From Triplophysa rosa (taxonomy: Eukaryota > Chordata > Actinopteri > Cypriniformes > Nemacheilidae), in the NCBI RefSeq assembly GCF_024868665.1, contig NC_079891.1, forward strand, positions 34,817,211 to 34,881,210: a DNA stretch of 64,000 nt, given 5' to 3'. Positions 24,370 to 35,999 of the stretch are shown piece by piece. The notes beneath the pieces were generated by a model. The model was not told where the DNA came from. It saw only the letters and a list, made by a program, of their open reading frames with translations, and made no database searches. The first letter of the stretch is position 1; each line of letters starts with the position of its first letter. The translations under genes were made by a program, and so were the position numbers.

Positions 24370-25298
24370 TAGACATTAAGATATTGATGCCGATTACAAT
24401 AAAGTGACATGTAATCATTTGATGTAAAAAAGTGACAACTCATGCAAACAGAGACAAGGTGCTAACGAGGGTGCTTCATGATTTGAGTTTATATTTGTAT
24501 TGATTGTGTTGAAGACATTATGTCTACATCATGCTAGTTAAACATAATTAGTTTAATGTATCAATTTTGCCTTTTCTGCCTATTTTTTTATTTGGATGTG
24601 ATTGTACTCCAGTCCATGTAGTCTGTAAAATTCGAATTTTGATTTTGCTTGGTTAAATAAACCACAATATTATGGTATAATTACCTAGATCTGTTTCAGA
24701 AATTCATTCACAGTTTACCATATTTAAATCTGAACACCGGCATGAAAAATGCATAGTAAGAGAGTTACCTTAGAACAGTTTCTGGCATCAGGACAAAATG
24801 AATATATTTCCTTTTATTTGCAGTTTATAATTGCCATTTTAAAAACAACTTATGCAGACTCTTATATAGAACAATAAATATTCAGACTTTCATTGAAAAT
24901 GTGAATCAACACAAGTTTTGTGTTGACACAAAGGAACACAGGTTGTGCTCTTGTAACTCTTATGTTCCAAGCACTTTTCAAACCAACACTTATGGGTAAG
25001 ACTTTTAAATATAAAACATTTTTATGATTCAATGTAAATATGAGAACCTTGACAGGTTTTCTGCCAGACAGACACTTTCCTTTCCTCCTTTCAAGGAAAA
25101 ACTAACCTACATCAAGCTGTGGTTAGATGCTTTGTTTAGTAAAATACAACTGCATAGCAACCTTTTCTTCAGCCCATCGGGACTGCATGCACATTTTGTG
25201 CCAAGTATTGGTGGTAATGTATAAGAATAAACATTACATACACAATAGCAAAATACTAGAAGAGTAATGAAATGAACAGAGACATTAAGATGAAGAAG
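24370..25298. other. no gene recognised
   Basis: A+T-rich sequence without splice-supported ORFs or recognisable repeats. It ends at the target duplication of the LTR element at 25305. Confidence 0.4.
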
Positions 25299-25304
25299 GT
25301 TTTG

Positions 25305-26229
25305 TGTCATGGTTCTGCCTCTTCATGTCATGTCTTTCTTGGTCTAGTGGCAGAATCTTTTCAGCAGGCGACTCAACAGGCAAATCATCCAGAGATCAGC
25401 CCTGCCTCCAGTCCGGTCCTGCCAGCACTCAAGCCGGCAGCCAAGCCTGCCCCTGTCAAGTCCTCCAGGACTCCGTGCTCTCGAGCGCCCCCTCCGAGGA
25501 CTAAGACCCCTCCCATGTTTGTTTTTTTTGTTATCGCACCACAATCCCAATGTTATGTTTGCCTGTCTGCCCTTGATTTTATTTACCATGTTTTGTTGGA
25601 TGTTGTCTGTTACCCAGTCGGTCTTGTCACTTTAGTCTGCCCTCTTGGTGAATGCCTGGGGGCGTTCATTAAGGGGGGGTTCTGTCATGGTTCTGCCTCT
25701 TCATGTCATGTCTTTCTTGGTCTAGTGGCAGAATCATGACAGAGCCTCATGTTTAGTGTAGAGAGAGACATGGAATTGTTTGTTTTAGCATTCCATGTGC
25801 TCTCTCTGGTCTCGTCATTGGCCCCGCCCCTCTCGTTACCTCATTAGCTTTCCTTCAGTGTTTCATTCCTGACACCTGTCCCTCGTTAATTATCCTTTGT
25901 TAGTTTTCCTATATAATGCCCGTGTGTCTTCTGTCCTGTGCTCGTTACTGGTTTGCTTTGTTTCGTACCGTGCCACATGTGATGTTCTTGCCTTGTCTTT
26001 GAAGCCTTGTATCCACAGTTCTGTCTAGTTTTGTGGTTGTTAAGTTAAGTTATCCTGTTCTCTTGTTTTGCCCCCTTGTGGGAAGTTTTTCTGTTTCAAG
26101 TTTTGTATTTTAGTTATGTTCACTGTTTTGATCCCCATCGTGGGTTTTTGTTTGAGTTATTAAAGTCTTTGTTTTTTCACCACCTACCGCTGCCTGCAAT
26201 TGGGTTCTTCTCCCGTCAAATCCCTGACA
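25305..26229 (+). mobile_element. internally deleted Gypsy-type LTR element with polypurine tract and complete 3' LTR
   Basis: The complete 3' LTR (25683-26229) starts TGTCATGG, ends CTGACA, and contains TATATAATG and TTATTAAAG as promoter and polyadenylation signals. A polypurine tract (AAGGGGGGG) precedes it. At 25305 the first ~54 bp of a 5' LTR are present, then the sequence jumps into the 3' end of the internal region (proline-rich tail ORF). The hexamer GTTTTG flanks the whole unit (25299-25304, 26230-26235). All capsid, protease, polymerase and integrase sequence is lost. The 155-codon ORF spanning it is chimeric, not a host gene. Confidence 0.85.
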
Positions 26230-26239
26230 GTTTTGGATG

Positions 26240-27490
26240 TAAATACTTGTTTTTTTTATTAAATTAAGGCAAACATACATCAACCCAATGGCTCGAACAG
26301 TGAGAAAACTCAGAACAACTGATCTTACCAGCATTAAAGCGAGACATTTTGGATAAATCAGAGATAAAAAGAGACAATTGAACAAGAACCCTGAACAGGT
26401 CAAAACTTAAGAATTAGATTTTTGTACAAAATCAAAGAATTATTTAAAATCAGAACAATTATAACTAAAAACATCAAAGAAGCAACCATGCAACTAATTA
26501 TAAAGCGGTAAAGTAAGGACATACAGATTGAAAATCTTATGAAAAATGAACATCTTTCCAAAACTAAAATAAATAAATACAAATCCATAGCCTTACCATG
26601 TTTGTGTTATAGCTTTCTGTAGATTATGTCAGAAAATGAAAAAGCTGTCCTACATCTACTGGCTAGCAGTTGAAATGCGGACCATTGGTTTCATTCTTTA
26701 GGTTTAGTAAAACATGTAATGAAGCTAACAAAAGGTTACTGACACATCACATTAAGTTACTCTAAACACAAATCACATGTCCTCTGTAGATATTCACAAA
26801 AAAGTGAGAAACAAAACTACTTCTTTAAAATGCAAGTGTAAAACGTTGTACTGACTAAATGCAAATGTTGAAATGTTTACCAGGAGAATAATTTAAGATA
26901 TGTAAAAATGTTCTTGACACTCTCCTGGTGATGATACTAACTTCTGTAGTAAAACAAACGTGTTTTTATGTCAAAACTGTTGTTAGTGAGAGATTCATTT
27001 TGCTTGCATGTTGTGTATTTTAGATTATAGTACACAGTAAAATCGCCAGTGTTAAAAAAGGTCAAATTAACACGCACAGTGTATATATAATCCACTCTAA
27101 GTGTGGAAACTAAGGAAACAGGAAACTCTTAATCTTTTGGAAACAAGCTTTACTTTGTTGGAAATTGATGTTATTTTGACTCTCTTCCAGAGATACAGAG
27201 ACCATCTGGCAACTAAACTACAGTCTAGTGAAAGCTTGCATGTTTTCACAAGGGTTTCAGCAGATTTGAGAACATTTCCACTGTTTACTCACTTTCTGAG
27301 ATGCATAACAGGAATTGATTTTCTGCCCCACACGTTCTCATTCCCAACTCGTCACGTATTTACGCTTGGTCAGGAGCCCTTGGTGTCGGTGCTAAACGCA
27401 CAGGGTACCCCTTTCTCGTCTAGTTTTGACGTGCAGGGTAGTCAGATGGACTTCTATGGATCGTTGAACCGGAGCCTGCAGTGTAGGAAT
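26240..27490. other. no gene recognised
   Basis: A+T-rich to about 27060. The ORF at 27101-27493 (130 codons) lacks recognisable domains and splice support; its end runs into a hAT-like terminus. I cannot assign a function. Confidence 0.35.
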
Positions 27491-27493
27491 TAG

Positions 27494-27645
27494 GGATGCT
27501 CACATTGACCGTTTAACCGTTAAACGATAGTAAAAAATTTGACCGGTTAATCAGTTAAACGATTTAAAAGGTATGTTTTTTAAAAGATAAATAATATTTT
27601 TTAAATAATCATTTAATAATACGTTTTTACATAACTATTAAATCA
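27494..27645. mobile_element. hAT terminus-like fragment
   Basis: It begins TTAGGGATGCTCAC and continues with repeated inverted motifs (CCGTTTAACCGTTAAACG, CCGGTTAATCAGTTAAACG) typical of a hAT end with subterminal binding sites. The matching right end is not found, so the size of the element is unknown. The ORF at 27649-28011 may derive from it, but no transposase motif is visible. Confidence 0.5.
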
Positions 27646-28805
27646 TACATGTTTTTAGTTTTCTGTATGGTGGAAGAAAAATATGCTAAACGTGTTAACT
27701 CACAGAGCGTGCAGACGCGTGCGACTAGGTGTAAGTGTAAATTAGTCGACCACATTAAGACAAGTGTCTTGCACACTGTCGAACAAATCGATGTGATAGC
27801 AGAGTTTAAAGAGAAGGTTGCTGAGGTGTCAAAGTCATTAACCATTGCTTCCTCTCTGAGAAATGCGTTAACGTGTAGGATGCGGCACAAACAATTCTGC
27901 GCTTGTCATCACTGCATGCTGTGGGCAGGTGGTATCCAGACTTATCTCAATGATAATGACAGCTGCCTTTTATGTAAAGCCAATATGTTCACTGGCAAGC
28001 TGGTTTTTTAAGAGGTCTGGAAGAGGTACTGTCAATATTGACAAATGAAGCGACTTAAATAGTCTCACTGACAATGTTCATTTATACAGTTAAAATGTCA
28101 AAGAGTCAAAAAGGTTGTTTCTGTTTATTGCATGTGCACTTAAAGACTGCACTCTTTTGTTGTTTTACATTTTAAGAGCAATAAGAGCACATCTCACATA
28201 TGTAGCACCTTGTCTTGTTACTGTTAAAAGAACTGTTCTCAAAATGGTACTGGTACTTAAAATATAGACAAAGTCTGAATTGAGTATTTTCCAAATGTTG
28301 TAGTAAACTTTGTGGGATACTATAAAACAAAAACTGAAACTGTTCATTTCTATGATAACAAATAAACCTGTTCAATTAGCAAAACGACTGTTGTTATTAA
28401 TGCAAGTTGTGTGTGCCGCTTTTACTAACAATTTTATTCTTAATCTCGTTATTCAGGAACCTCAAGAAACTTCAACCGGTGGGTAGAAATTTCTCCCTTC
28501 AATTCTTTGGGGTAGGCCCCGCTCCAGAGGCAAAGTCCTCTACAATTATTAGGGGCTGGCTGTGCCCCTGCCTTCATCTTCAGGCAGGAAGTGCAGGAAT
28601 TCTTGAGCGAGCTGTGGACAGGGCCTACGCCAACGAACCATATATTTGACCATATTCACACCTTTTCGCTGATCAGTTGTCAAATACATGTTCATTGTCA
28701 AGTATTCTTGCCTCCCGAGTCTTTCTGGTAGAAAAAAGAGAAGAAAGACAGCTGGGGCCAGGTGTAAGACCAAAAACCAGACAGGATAGAAACTAACAGA
28801 AAAGT

Positions 28806-29261
28806 TTGTATTTCGACTGTTATAAAAATGTACGGACCACTTTAGAGAACATAAAAACACAGTATGAACAAAAAATACCAAGTGAAAAGAAACCAGCTGA
28901 GCAGACAGGAATAATAGAAGGGGAAATTGAAGTAGAAGCAAGATTATTAGAAGCAGAGCTAAATAGAAGGATTAAAGAAACTTTCATTAACACCATAAAA
29001 AATGTATGGGTGAGAGATAGATTATTGAGAAGAAGTGGATCACAAGAAAGTGGAGTGGAAGAAGGTGAAAAGGATGCCTTATCTGATGAAGGACAGTGGT
29101 CACGTGAAAAAGATATCGGACGGCTTAGGTTGCTGGCCAAACAACTTCCTATTTCCAACTTCCTAGGAGCACAGGGGCAATACATACCATGGGCTTCACA
29201 GGAAGACAAACTTGCGCTCCAGTGTTTAAGTGAGTTTGCTGGACACAGAAGTCTATGCTGA
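28806..29261 (+). CDS. hypothetical charged ORF, possibly repeat-derived
   Basis: This 151-codon ORF is rich in Glu, Lys and Arg, with coiled-coil-like stretches (EIEVEARLLEAELNRRIKET). It has no recognised domain, no clear promoter and no splice partner. An ORF of similar length overlaps it antisense (28820-29284), so coding status is doubtful. It may belong to a transposable element whose ends I cannot see. Confidence 0.2.
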   Translation: MYFDCYKNVRTTLENIKTQYEQKIPSEKKPAEQTGIIEGEIEVEARLLEAELNRRIKETFINTIKNVWVRDRLLRRSGSQESGVEEGEKDALSDEGQWSREKDIGRLRLLAKQLPISNFLGAQGQYIPWASQEDKLALQCLSEFAGHRSLC

Positions 29262-29455
29262 GGGAGGCACATAAGGTTTTGCATGATATAACATACGCCT
29301 TGAATTGATAGTTTGAAATATTGCCATCAGGTCGGAGACTAAGAATTCCAAGATGCAGATTAAACTAGTTCAAAAACATTTTTTTTCCTTCTGCAATCAA
29401 GCTATTAAATGACACAATGTATTGATTATTATTTTTTTATTATGTTACATTATTG

Positions 29456-29956
29456 TATATGCTGAGGACCCAGACGCAGACAGCAGGTGAGGGGTTAACA
29501 AAAAACTTTTATTAACAAAACAAAAACCCACGAGGGGGTAAAATCACAATGAACAAGGGAAAGATACATGATGGGTAAACAGGAACATAGACTACCTACA
29601 CTAAACTGGACTAGACTAAATTCAACATTAGACATAAACTACAAATAACAAAACTAGATAAAACAGCAATACAAACAGGCGGTTGGCAAGGAACAAACAA
29701 TTCAAAATGATCCAGCAAAAGACAGAGAACACAGGGGCATTAAATAAAGGATCAAATCAAGAGGGGAACAGGTGTTGGGCATGAAATAATTAACAATCAA
29801 TGATAAGGAAACGAGAGGACAAGACGAGACCAGAGAGAGCACATGGCATGCCCCAAAACAAACAATGCCATGCCTCTCTCACACTAAACACATGGGTTTG
29901 TCATGATCCTGCCCCAAGACTAGGAAAAGCATGACCAAAAGGGCAGAATCATGACA
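29456..29956 (-). mobile_element. LTR remnant, Gypsy-type, minus orientation
   Basis: It carries the family phrases GAGGGGTTAACAAAAAACTTTTATTAAC and CCCACGAGGGGGT, and ends GCAGAATCATGACA. The left terminus is degraded (TGTATATGCTGAGG), and no target duplication is evident. There is no internal region. Confidence 0.7.
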
Positions 29957-30353
29957 GCTACTAAGTTGTACTATTTATGATTAAGGTTTATGTGTTTATG
30001 TGGATGGTTATGTGATGCAGTAGTGTATTGTTGAGCCCAAGACAAATTTCCCTCAGGGACAATAAGGTATACCTTACATTTTGTGCATTTATAGAGAAAG
30101 AGATGTTTTAAAGTTAAGTTGGCATAGATTGTTTTTTGAGATGGGTGTCAAGCTGTAATAGTAATAATAATAATAAATGTCAATATTCTTAAATAATATT
30201 ATTTCAAGTGTTTGACATAATATTAAACATTGATGTTGATCTTTCATGACTGATTTTAATGTTCTGATTCATAAATGCAAGGATGCGTGTGGCAAAATAA
30301 ACTGAATGATTTACTGACACATTCATCACACAAACCTCAACAATGGTGACAAT

Positions 30354-31985
30354 ACATTTACATTTAGTCATTTAGCAGACGCTTTTATCCAAAGCGACAT
30401 ACTGAGTTCAGGGAGCAATAAGCGATATGTCACACAGGAGCAATAATACAATAGGTGCCAATACAAAGTTACTAGTTTCAACAAAAGCCAGACGAATACA
30501 TGTTGAGAGAATGAGAGAGGGTTTGTGGGGTTTTTTCTTCTTCATTTGTCTGTCAAGTATTCACAGAAGAGATGGGTTTTAAGTAGTTTTTTTAATGTTG
30601 TGAGAGATGTGGTTGACCGGACTGAGTTGGGAAGAATGTTCCACCAGGAAGGAGTTGTGAATGAGAATGAGCGGGAAAGCGATTTACTGCCCTTTTGAGA
30701 AGGCAATACAAGACGCCGCTCATTTTCTGAACGCAGGGATCTTGATGGGGTGTAGGAGTGTAGGAGGGTGTGAAAGTATGTCAGTGCAGATCCAGTGATA
30801 GTCCTGTAGGCAAGCATTAGTGACTTGAATCTGATACGGGCTTCAACCGGTAGCCAGTGGAGGGAGATGTAAAGGGGCGTCACATGAGCCCTTTTGGGCT
30901 GTTGGAAGATGAGGCGTGCTGCTGCGTTCTGAACCAGCTGAAGTGGTTTGATAGCCTTTGCAGGAAGACCAGCAAGGAGAGCATCGCAGTAGTCCAACCT
31001 TGAGATTACCAGGGCCTGGACAAGGAGTTGTGCCGCATACTCAGTGAGATAGGGTCTAACCTTTCTAATGTTGAATAAGGCATATCGGCATGTGTCTTTG
31101 TTGTCTTTGCAATGTGATCATTGAAAGACAGCTGTTCATCAAATATGACTCATGACAAATATGAAATATGAGGTTCCTGGCTGTTTTGGAAGGAGTGATT
31201 GTGGAATTGCCAAGTTGGATGGTGAGATCGTGTTGCACAGTGGAGTGTGCCGGAAACATGAATAGTTCTGTCTTGGCAGTTCAGCTGGAGGTGAGGCTCG
31301 TTCATCCAAGCTGAGATGTCTTCTAGGCAGGCTGTAAAGCGAGCTGCTACAGTGGTATAGTCTGGGTGAAACGAGATGTAGATCTGGGTGTCGTCAGCAT
31401 AACAGTGAAACGAGAAGCCGTGTGCCAGTATGATGGGTCCCAAGGATGTCGTGTAGATGGAAAAAAGCAGAGGTCCAAGCACCGATCCCTGAGGGACCCC
31501 AGTGATCATGTGGTGAGCAGTGGACAGCGAGCCCCTCCATGACACCCTGAAGGATCTGCCGGATAAGTAGGATTTGAACCAGCGTAGAGGAGGGCCTGAG
31601 ATTCCTAGAGATGACAGGGTTGCTAGGAGTATCTTATGATTGACAGTGTCGAAAGCTGCAGATAAGTCGAGCAGAATCAGGACCAAGGATTTAGATTCTG
31701 CCTTGGCTAGCAGCAGTGCTTCTGTGACCGATAGCAGTGAAGTCTCAGTGGAGTGGTTTGTTTTGAAGCCAGACTGCTTGTCATCCAGTAGTTTATTCTG
31801 GGATAGGTAGGAAGACACCTGGTTGAAAACTGCCCTTTTAAGTGTTTTTGCAATAAATGGAAGGAGAGAGACAGGTCTGTAACTGTCGGCAGTAGAGGGG
31901 TCCAATATGGGTTTCTGTGACCTGGGCCAGTTTAAATGTGGATGGAAAAGTGCCGGTGAGCAAGGAGGTGTTGATGACAATAGTA
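30354..31985 (-). mobile_element. L2-clade LINE, 5'-truncated, degenerate
   Basis: Read on the minus strand: DSYRPVSLLPF, SGFKTNHSTET, LLDLSAAFDTVNH (first catalytic Asp), GVPQGSVLGPLLF and YADDTQIY are reverse-transcriptase motifs. The downstream C-terminal block has DYCDALLAGLP, QNAAARLIF and LHWLPVEARIRFK, typical of L2. Frames are broken between 30997 and 31150. The 3' tail at 30354-30405 (TTTAGCAGACGCTTTTATCC) is the L2/SINE-shared end. The endonuclease domain is missing. Inactive. Confidence 0.85.
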
Positions 31986-32348
31986 AAACAAATTCAGATA
32001 AACAGATCAACTAAAGCAAACTGATCACAATAATGGTGAAACGTCAACATGTTTTCAACATGAATTACGAGTGCAAAAAAAAGCCATTGACATTGACAAA
32101 TCAACAGTTTTTAACATTGATTCAATGGTTTCTTGCTATCAGGGTAAGCACACTCTTAGATTATTGAACCTTTACAGTTAGAAAAATAACTTTAAAGTTC
32201 AAATATGAACGATATCAAATATATAGGGGAGAGAGAGACGGATTGACCACGGACTGTTTACCCACAGACTGTATCTCATTGGAAATCTACTGAAGGACTT
32301 TGTTTCAATTAAAGCAGGGGTGTCCAATGTCCTTTGTTTCAATTAAAG

Positions 32349-32904
32349 CAGGGGTGTCCAATGTCGACCAAGCCAGGACCAAGCAGTCTGGCTTGGTCCT
32401 GGAGGGCCACTGTCCTGCAGAGTTTAGCTCCAACTTGGCTCAACACACCTGTTTGGAAGTTTCTAGTCTGCTTTGTGAGACCTTGATTAGCCATTCAGGT
32501 GAGTTTGATTAGATTTAGATTTTAGATTTAGATTTAATTTATTGTCATTGCACATGTACATGTACAAGTACAAGTACAAGGCAACGAAATGTGACCTCTG
32601 CATTTAACCCATCCAGAGAGTAGTGAACATACGCACAGCAAGTGGTGAACACACGTACCCCCGGAGCACACGTACCCCCGGAGCAGTGGGCAGCTATCAC
32701 TGCAGCACCCCGGGAGCAAGTAGGGGTAAGGTGCCTAACGAGATGTTGTTACCCGCCGGCCCTGAGAATCGAACCGGCAACCTTCTGGTCATGAGTCCGA
32801 CTCTCTAACCATTAGGCCACAACTGCCCTGATTACAGACTGATTAGGGTTGAAGCTAAATATTGCAGGACACTGGCCCTCCAGGACTGACTTTGGACACC
32901 CCTG
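32349..32904. mobile_element. hAT MITE (CAGGGGTGTCC termini) with 8-bp TSD
   Basis: The termini CAGGGGTGTCCAATG and GGACACCCCTG are flanked by perfect AATTAAAG duplications (32341-32348 and 32905-32912). Inverted GGTCCTGGAGGGCCA / GGCCCTCCAGGAC blocks lie inside. A SINE is inserted in its middle. The first ~33 bp, including the target, are also duplicated in tandem just upstream (32311-32333). Confidence 0.9.
32512..32845 (-). mobile_element. tRNA-derived SINE nested in the hAT MITE
   Basis: On the minus strand the head reads GTTGTGGCCTAATGGTTAGA (A-box) and then CCGGTTCGATTCTCAGG (B-box), a tRNA-like RNA polymerase III promoter. The 3' end has a TCTAAATC repeat tail at about 32512-32536. 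GATTAG occurs at both edges as a likely target duplication. This is a SINE, not a functional tRNA gene. Confidence 0.8.
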
Positions 32905-33442
32905 AATTAAAGGATCTCTCAGCGTGCTGAAGGAATAGCCGCCTGTGTTTTACGGACTCTTGACTACTGTTGTTAATAAAAGCCTGTGTCAGTCCAGCCA
33001 ACCTCGTCCTCTTATTTCCTATTCACTACATTTGTTATAGTAACACTTTGTTATTTGGTATACTGTTAGAAGTTCTTTTTAGAACCTCTATAGTGGCAAA
33101 ATGGTTCAAATTAAAACCTGGCCTGTTACCAAGGTTCCTTTTTTAACCTTTTCTAAGATTGACTAGGACTATATGGGCTAGATTTTCTGCTGTTTTGTTG
33201 TTGTTGTTATTATAATTCTTATTAATATAATTTTATTATCATGGTTTAGCCTACTTTAGTTTACATTTACATATAAACATTTATATATAAAAAATGTAAA
33301 TACACAAACAATTTGAGAGTAGGACACCACCATCTCAAACAATAAACATGTAATTTCCCCATGAAAAACACAGAGAAAAACGTTTCTGTCCGTAGAAGAC
33401 AGAAAGAGATGGTGTGTCTGTTATGCATGTTTTTGCAGACAC

Positions 33443-34004
33443 TTAAAAGGACTTTATAGGATCTGCTTCAAATTTAGGGTACTGGCATTTATCTAACTCC
33501 ACTTTCCCTCCATGACACGGCAGATCTTGAAACACCTTCACATGTATCCACTTATCAGCTCCTGCCTGAACCTGAGAGAGAGAGAAATATGGCAGGATTT
33601 GTTCAAATCGGTCTGTTTCTTGTCAAATCAAGGTTTTTCCTTTGACACATGAAATTGATAAATGTCATAATTTTAATGATTATTAGTTCACATGATTTAA
33701 AAAAAACCACTCACCTTGATTATGTAGTGAATTTTATCAGGAACTTGATAGATAAAACGTTTGGCAATGAAATCACAAAATGTCTGTTTGAGTTCTGCCT
33801 CCACCTCAGCCTTTAACTAAACAAACGTACATGATGATTTGTGTTGGTATGTCAATATATTGCTGAATTGCCCATAGATTTGATTGATTACATTTGTTTT
33901 ACTCAAATCAAAATATGTCTCATGTATTTTCTGTCTCTCACCTCATTGCAGTATGTCTGGATCTCTTCAGTTGCTTTTTCTTCAGAACCCCAAGCAGGTG
34001 CCAT
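33443..34004 (-). CDS. cstb: cystatin B / stefin-like cysteine protease inhibitor
   Basis: Three minus-strand exons: 33942-34004 (21 codons), 33715-33816 (34 codons) and 33443-33571 (42 codons plus TAA), all phase 0, giving 97 residues, the usual stefin length. Stefins are cytosolic inhibitors of papain-like cathepsins. The N-terminus (MAPAWGSEEK) retains a Gly, and there is no signal peptide. The second loop reads DLPCHGG and the C-terminus has the stefin-like KCQYPKFEAD. The central QVVAG loop appears as QVPDK, which may weaken inhibition. The acceptors and GTGAGA/GTGAGT donors are clean. A TATAAATA box lies about 80 bp upstream of the ATG. Confidence 0.8.
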
Positions 34005-34083
34005 GGCTGTAATGTTCCGGTGATGATGAGAGACGAGTTAGAAATACTTGATCAGGTCTGGTGTAACTTTGACACGACTGCAC

Positions 34084-34091
34084 TATTTATA
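34084..34091 (-). promoter_or_regulatory. TATA box of the cystatin-like gene
   Basis: The minus strand reads TATAAATA, 80 bp upstream of the ATG at 34002-34004, consistent with a short 5' UTR. It is the only TATA-like motif found close to that start. Confidence 0.55.
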
Positions 34092-34914
34092 CAGTCTAGT
34101 GGATCATATCACCTGAGTCGTCATCACATCATGTCATGTGACCTCAACATATACAGAATGTTTGTATGAAGATATATATTTTTACATATAAAATGGAACT
34201 ATTATAACTATTAATTATAACTATTATTATAACTATTAAGCTATATCACGATTCATTTGATTGTTTTGCTCTTCAAATAATTTCAGATTCTGTAGTTACT
34301 TGTATTTTCAAAAGCATGAGGTTTCTATGTGAAGAAGCATAAAACTCCTCACCATTCACCTCCTCGTGCATCAATAATTCTATCAACTCCAAAGATGTAT
34401 GGATTTTATGTCAATAAGTTGAGTTTTTTCATTGATGGGTCCAAAACATAAAATGTATAACTAACATTATGCAAATGAGCACATTTAAAAGCAATTGATT
34501 CTCCACCTAATTTAGCATGGTAAAAAATGCATTTATCCTAGTTTATTGTGTTAAAACAACAAATAATAATCCCCGAGTTACACAACGGAGAATCAAATCA
34601 CGCATACTCTCAGAGACATTTATGTAATTGATCTTTTGTCGCTATATCCTGTGATATCTATTAGCTATAAACGCGCTTCATTTGAACACTTTCCGCTCCG
34701 CGTGCGCTGCTTTTCTCCCGCCAAAGACGCGCCGCATGAAGAGCAGCAGACACGTGCTTATTTTAACAACACTAGTGCAGACACGCAGAGCAGGTAAATG
34801 GAGACAACAGTAAACAAAATGCAGCAATATTAAAGTATTTGTTTCTGTCTGTTTACTGTGTGCTATATGTCTCCAACCTTTCAAGCAGATTTGGAATGTT
34901 TTTAGCCTACATTT

Positions 34915-34962
34915 ATCATTAGCATTATTGATCATTAGCATTATTGATCATTAGCATTATTG
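34915..34962. repeat. 16-bp tandem repeat, three perfect copies
   Basis: The unit is ATCATTAGCATTATTG, repeated three times head to tail. No function is suggested. Confidence 0.95.
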
Positions 34963-34978
34963 ATCAGCATGTAAACAT

Positions 34979-35230
34979 TTGTGTCCCTGTGAAAACCCAG
35001 GCTAAAGTCTCATAAACGAATTAATTATTAAATAACAAGCATCAAAGATTAATTTCAAGCATTAACTAAAATTTTAATCTGTGAAATGGCGTTATTCAGT
35101 CAATATTGAAGATATTGTTGTTATATTTTCACAGAATATTCTGTAGGATGATTTTATGTAGAAAACAGTAAAAAGACTCGCTGGGTTTTCACTAACAGGA
35201 TCACATTTTGTTCTAACTGGGAATTTAAAG
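34979..35230. repeat. dispersed repeat shared with intron 1 of the recombinase-like gene
   Basis: TGTGTCCCTG(cc)TGTGAAAACC(c)AGGCTAAAGTCT, followed by AATAACAAGCA-CAAAG-TT, matches 10957-11040, and similarity continues at lower level to GGGTTTT...ACAGGATCACAT. It is either an independent repeat family or a fragment of another copy of the element carrying the recombinase-like gene. Confidence 0.45.
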
Positions 35231-35234
35231 ATAG

Positions 35235-35995
35235 AAGTAGTTCTGGTATGAAAGGCATGGAAAGGATAATTTAGTAAGTAACTTTGTTTTCTGTTTATGA
35301 TGAGAGCAATTTAATTCTTACATTAAATTTGTTGTTTGTAGCTTTTTTATTTACATTAAGAGGGCATTCCCCTAAAGCCAAAGAGCCTACAATACATACT
35401 GTGGATATCAAAATATAAAATAAATGGCCTGATAAAAGATCATACCTTTTATATATATATATCCAAGTGGGCTAAATTGATTAAATATTTATTTTTTGTT
35501 ATTTAAAAAAACATATTGTCCGGACCTCCGTTTGGAAGAAAGACTGGACCTCTTGGAACTTTAATTGAATACCCCTGGTATATGTGTTTGACTTAACTTT
35601 GTATTTGGTAGTAGTTGAACTTGATAATGTATTATATGGATTGTTTGTTTATTATGGCTTCTTTGATTGTGTGGAAGGACTTTTTGTATATTGTCTGGAG
35701 GATGATCCAAGACAGGAAGATTGTGGGGAAAGAGTTTTGCAAAATTTCAAGAAATAAAGGCTTGAAATATTTCCCTCTATGTGTAATGAATCTATATAAT
35801 ATATTTGTTTTACTTTCTGAAATGAGTGACAAAAAATATTGTCCTTTTTCATGATATTCTAATTAACCGAGATGCACCTGTATGATATTTTGCATTCGAT
35901 AAGAGTCTCTGACTCGTCCATATAATTGTTAAACAGAATCCTTTAATGCAGTAGGTTACTTTCTATAAATAAATTGTATGATTATTTGAGGTTTT
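35235..35995. other. no gene recognised
   Basis: A+T-rich. ORFs on both strands around 35615-35854 overlap each other and show no domain or splice support. Confidence 0.4.
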
Positions 35996-35999
35996 GTTA

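Noticed and set aside
25272..25739. 155-codon ORF as a host gene
   Set aside because: It runs from a 5' LTR stub through internal retroelement sequence into the 3' LTR.
28820..29284. 154-codon minus-strand ORF
   Set aside because: It mirrors the plus-strand ORF at 28806-29261. Its Ser/Leu-rich content is typical of an antisense shadow and no domain is recognised.
32745..32828. Possible tRNA gene on the minus strand
   Set aside because: A and B boxes are present, but they form the head of a SINE with a tail and target duplication; no intact cloverleaf is evident.
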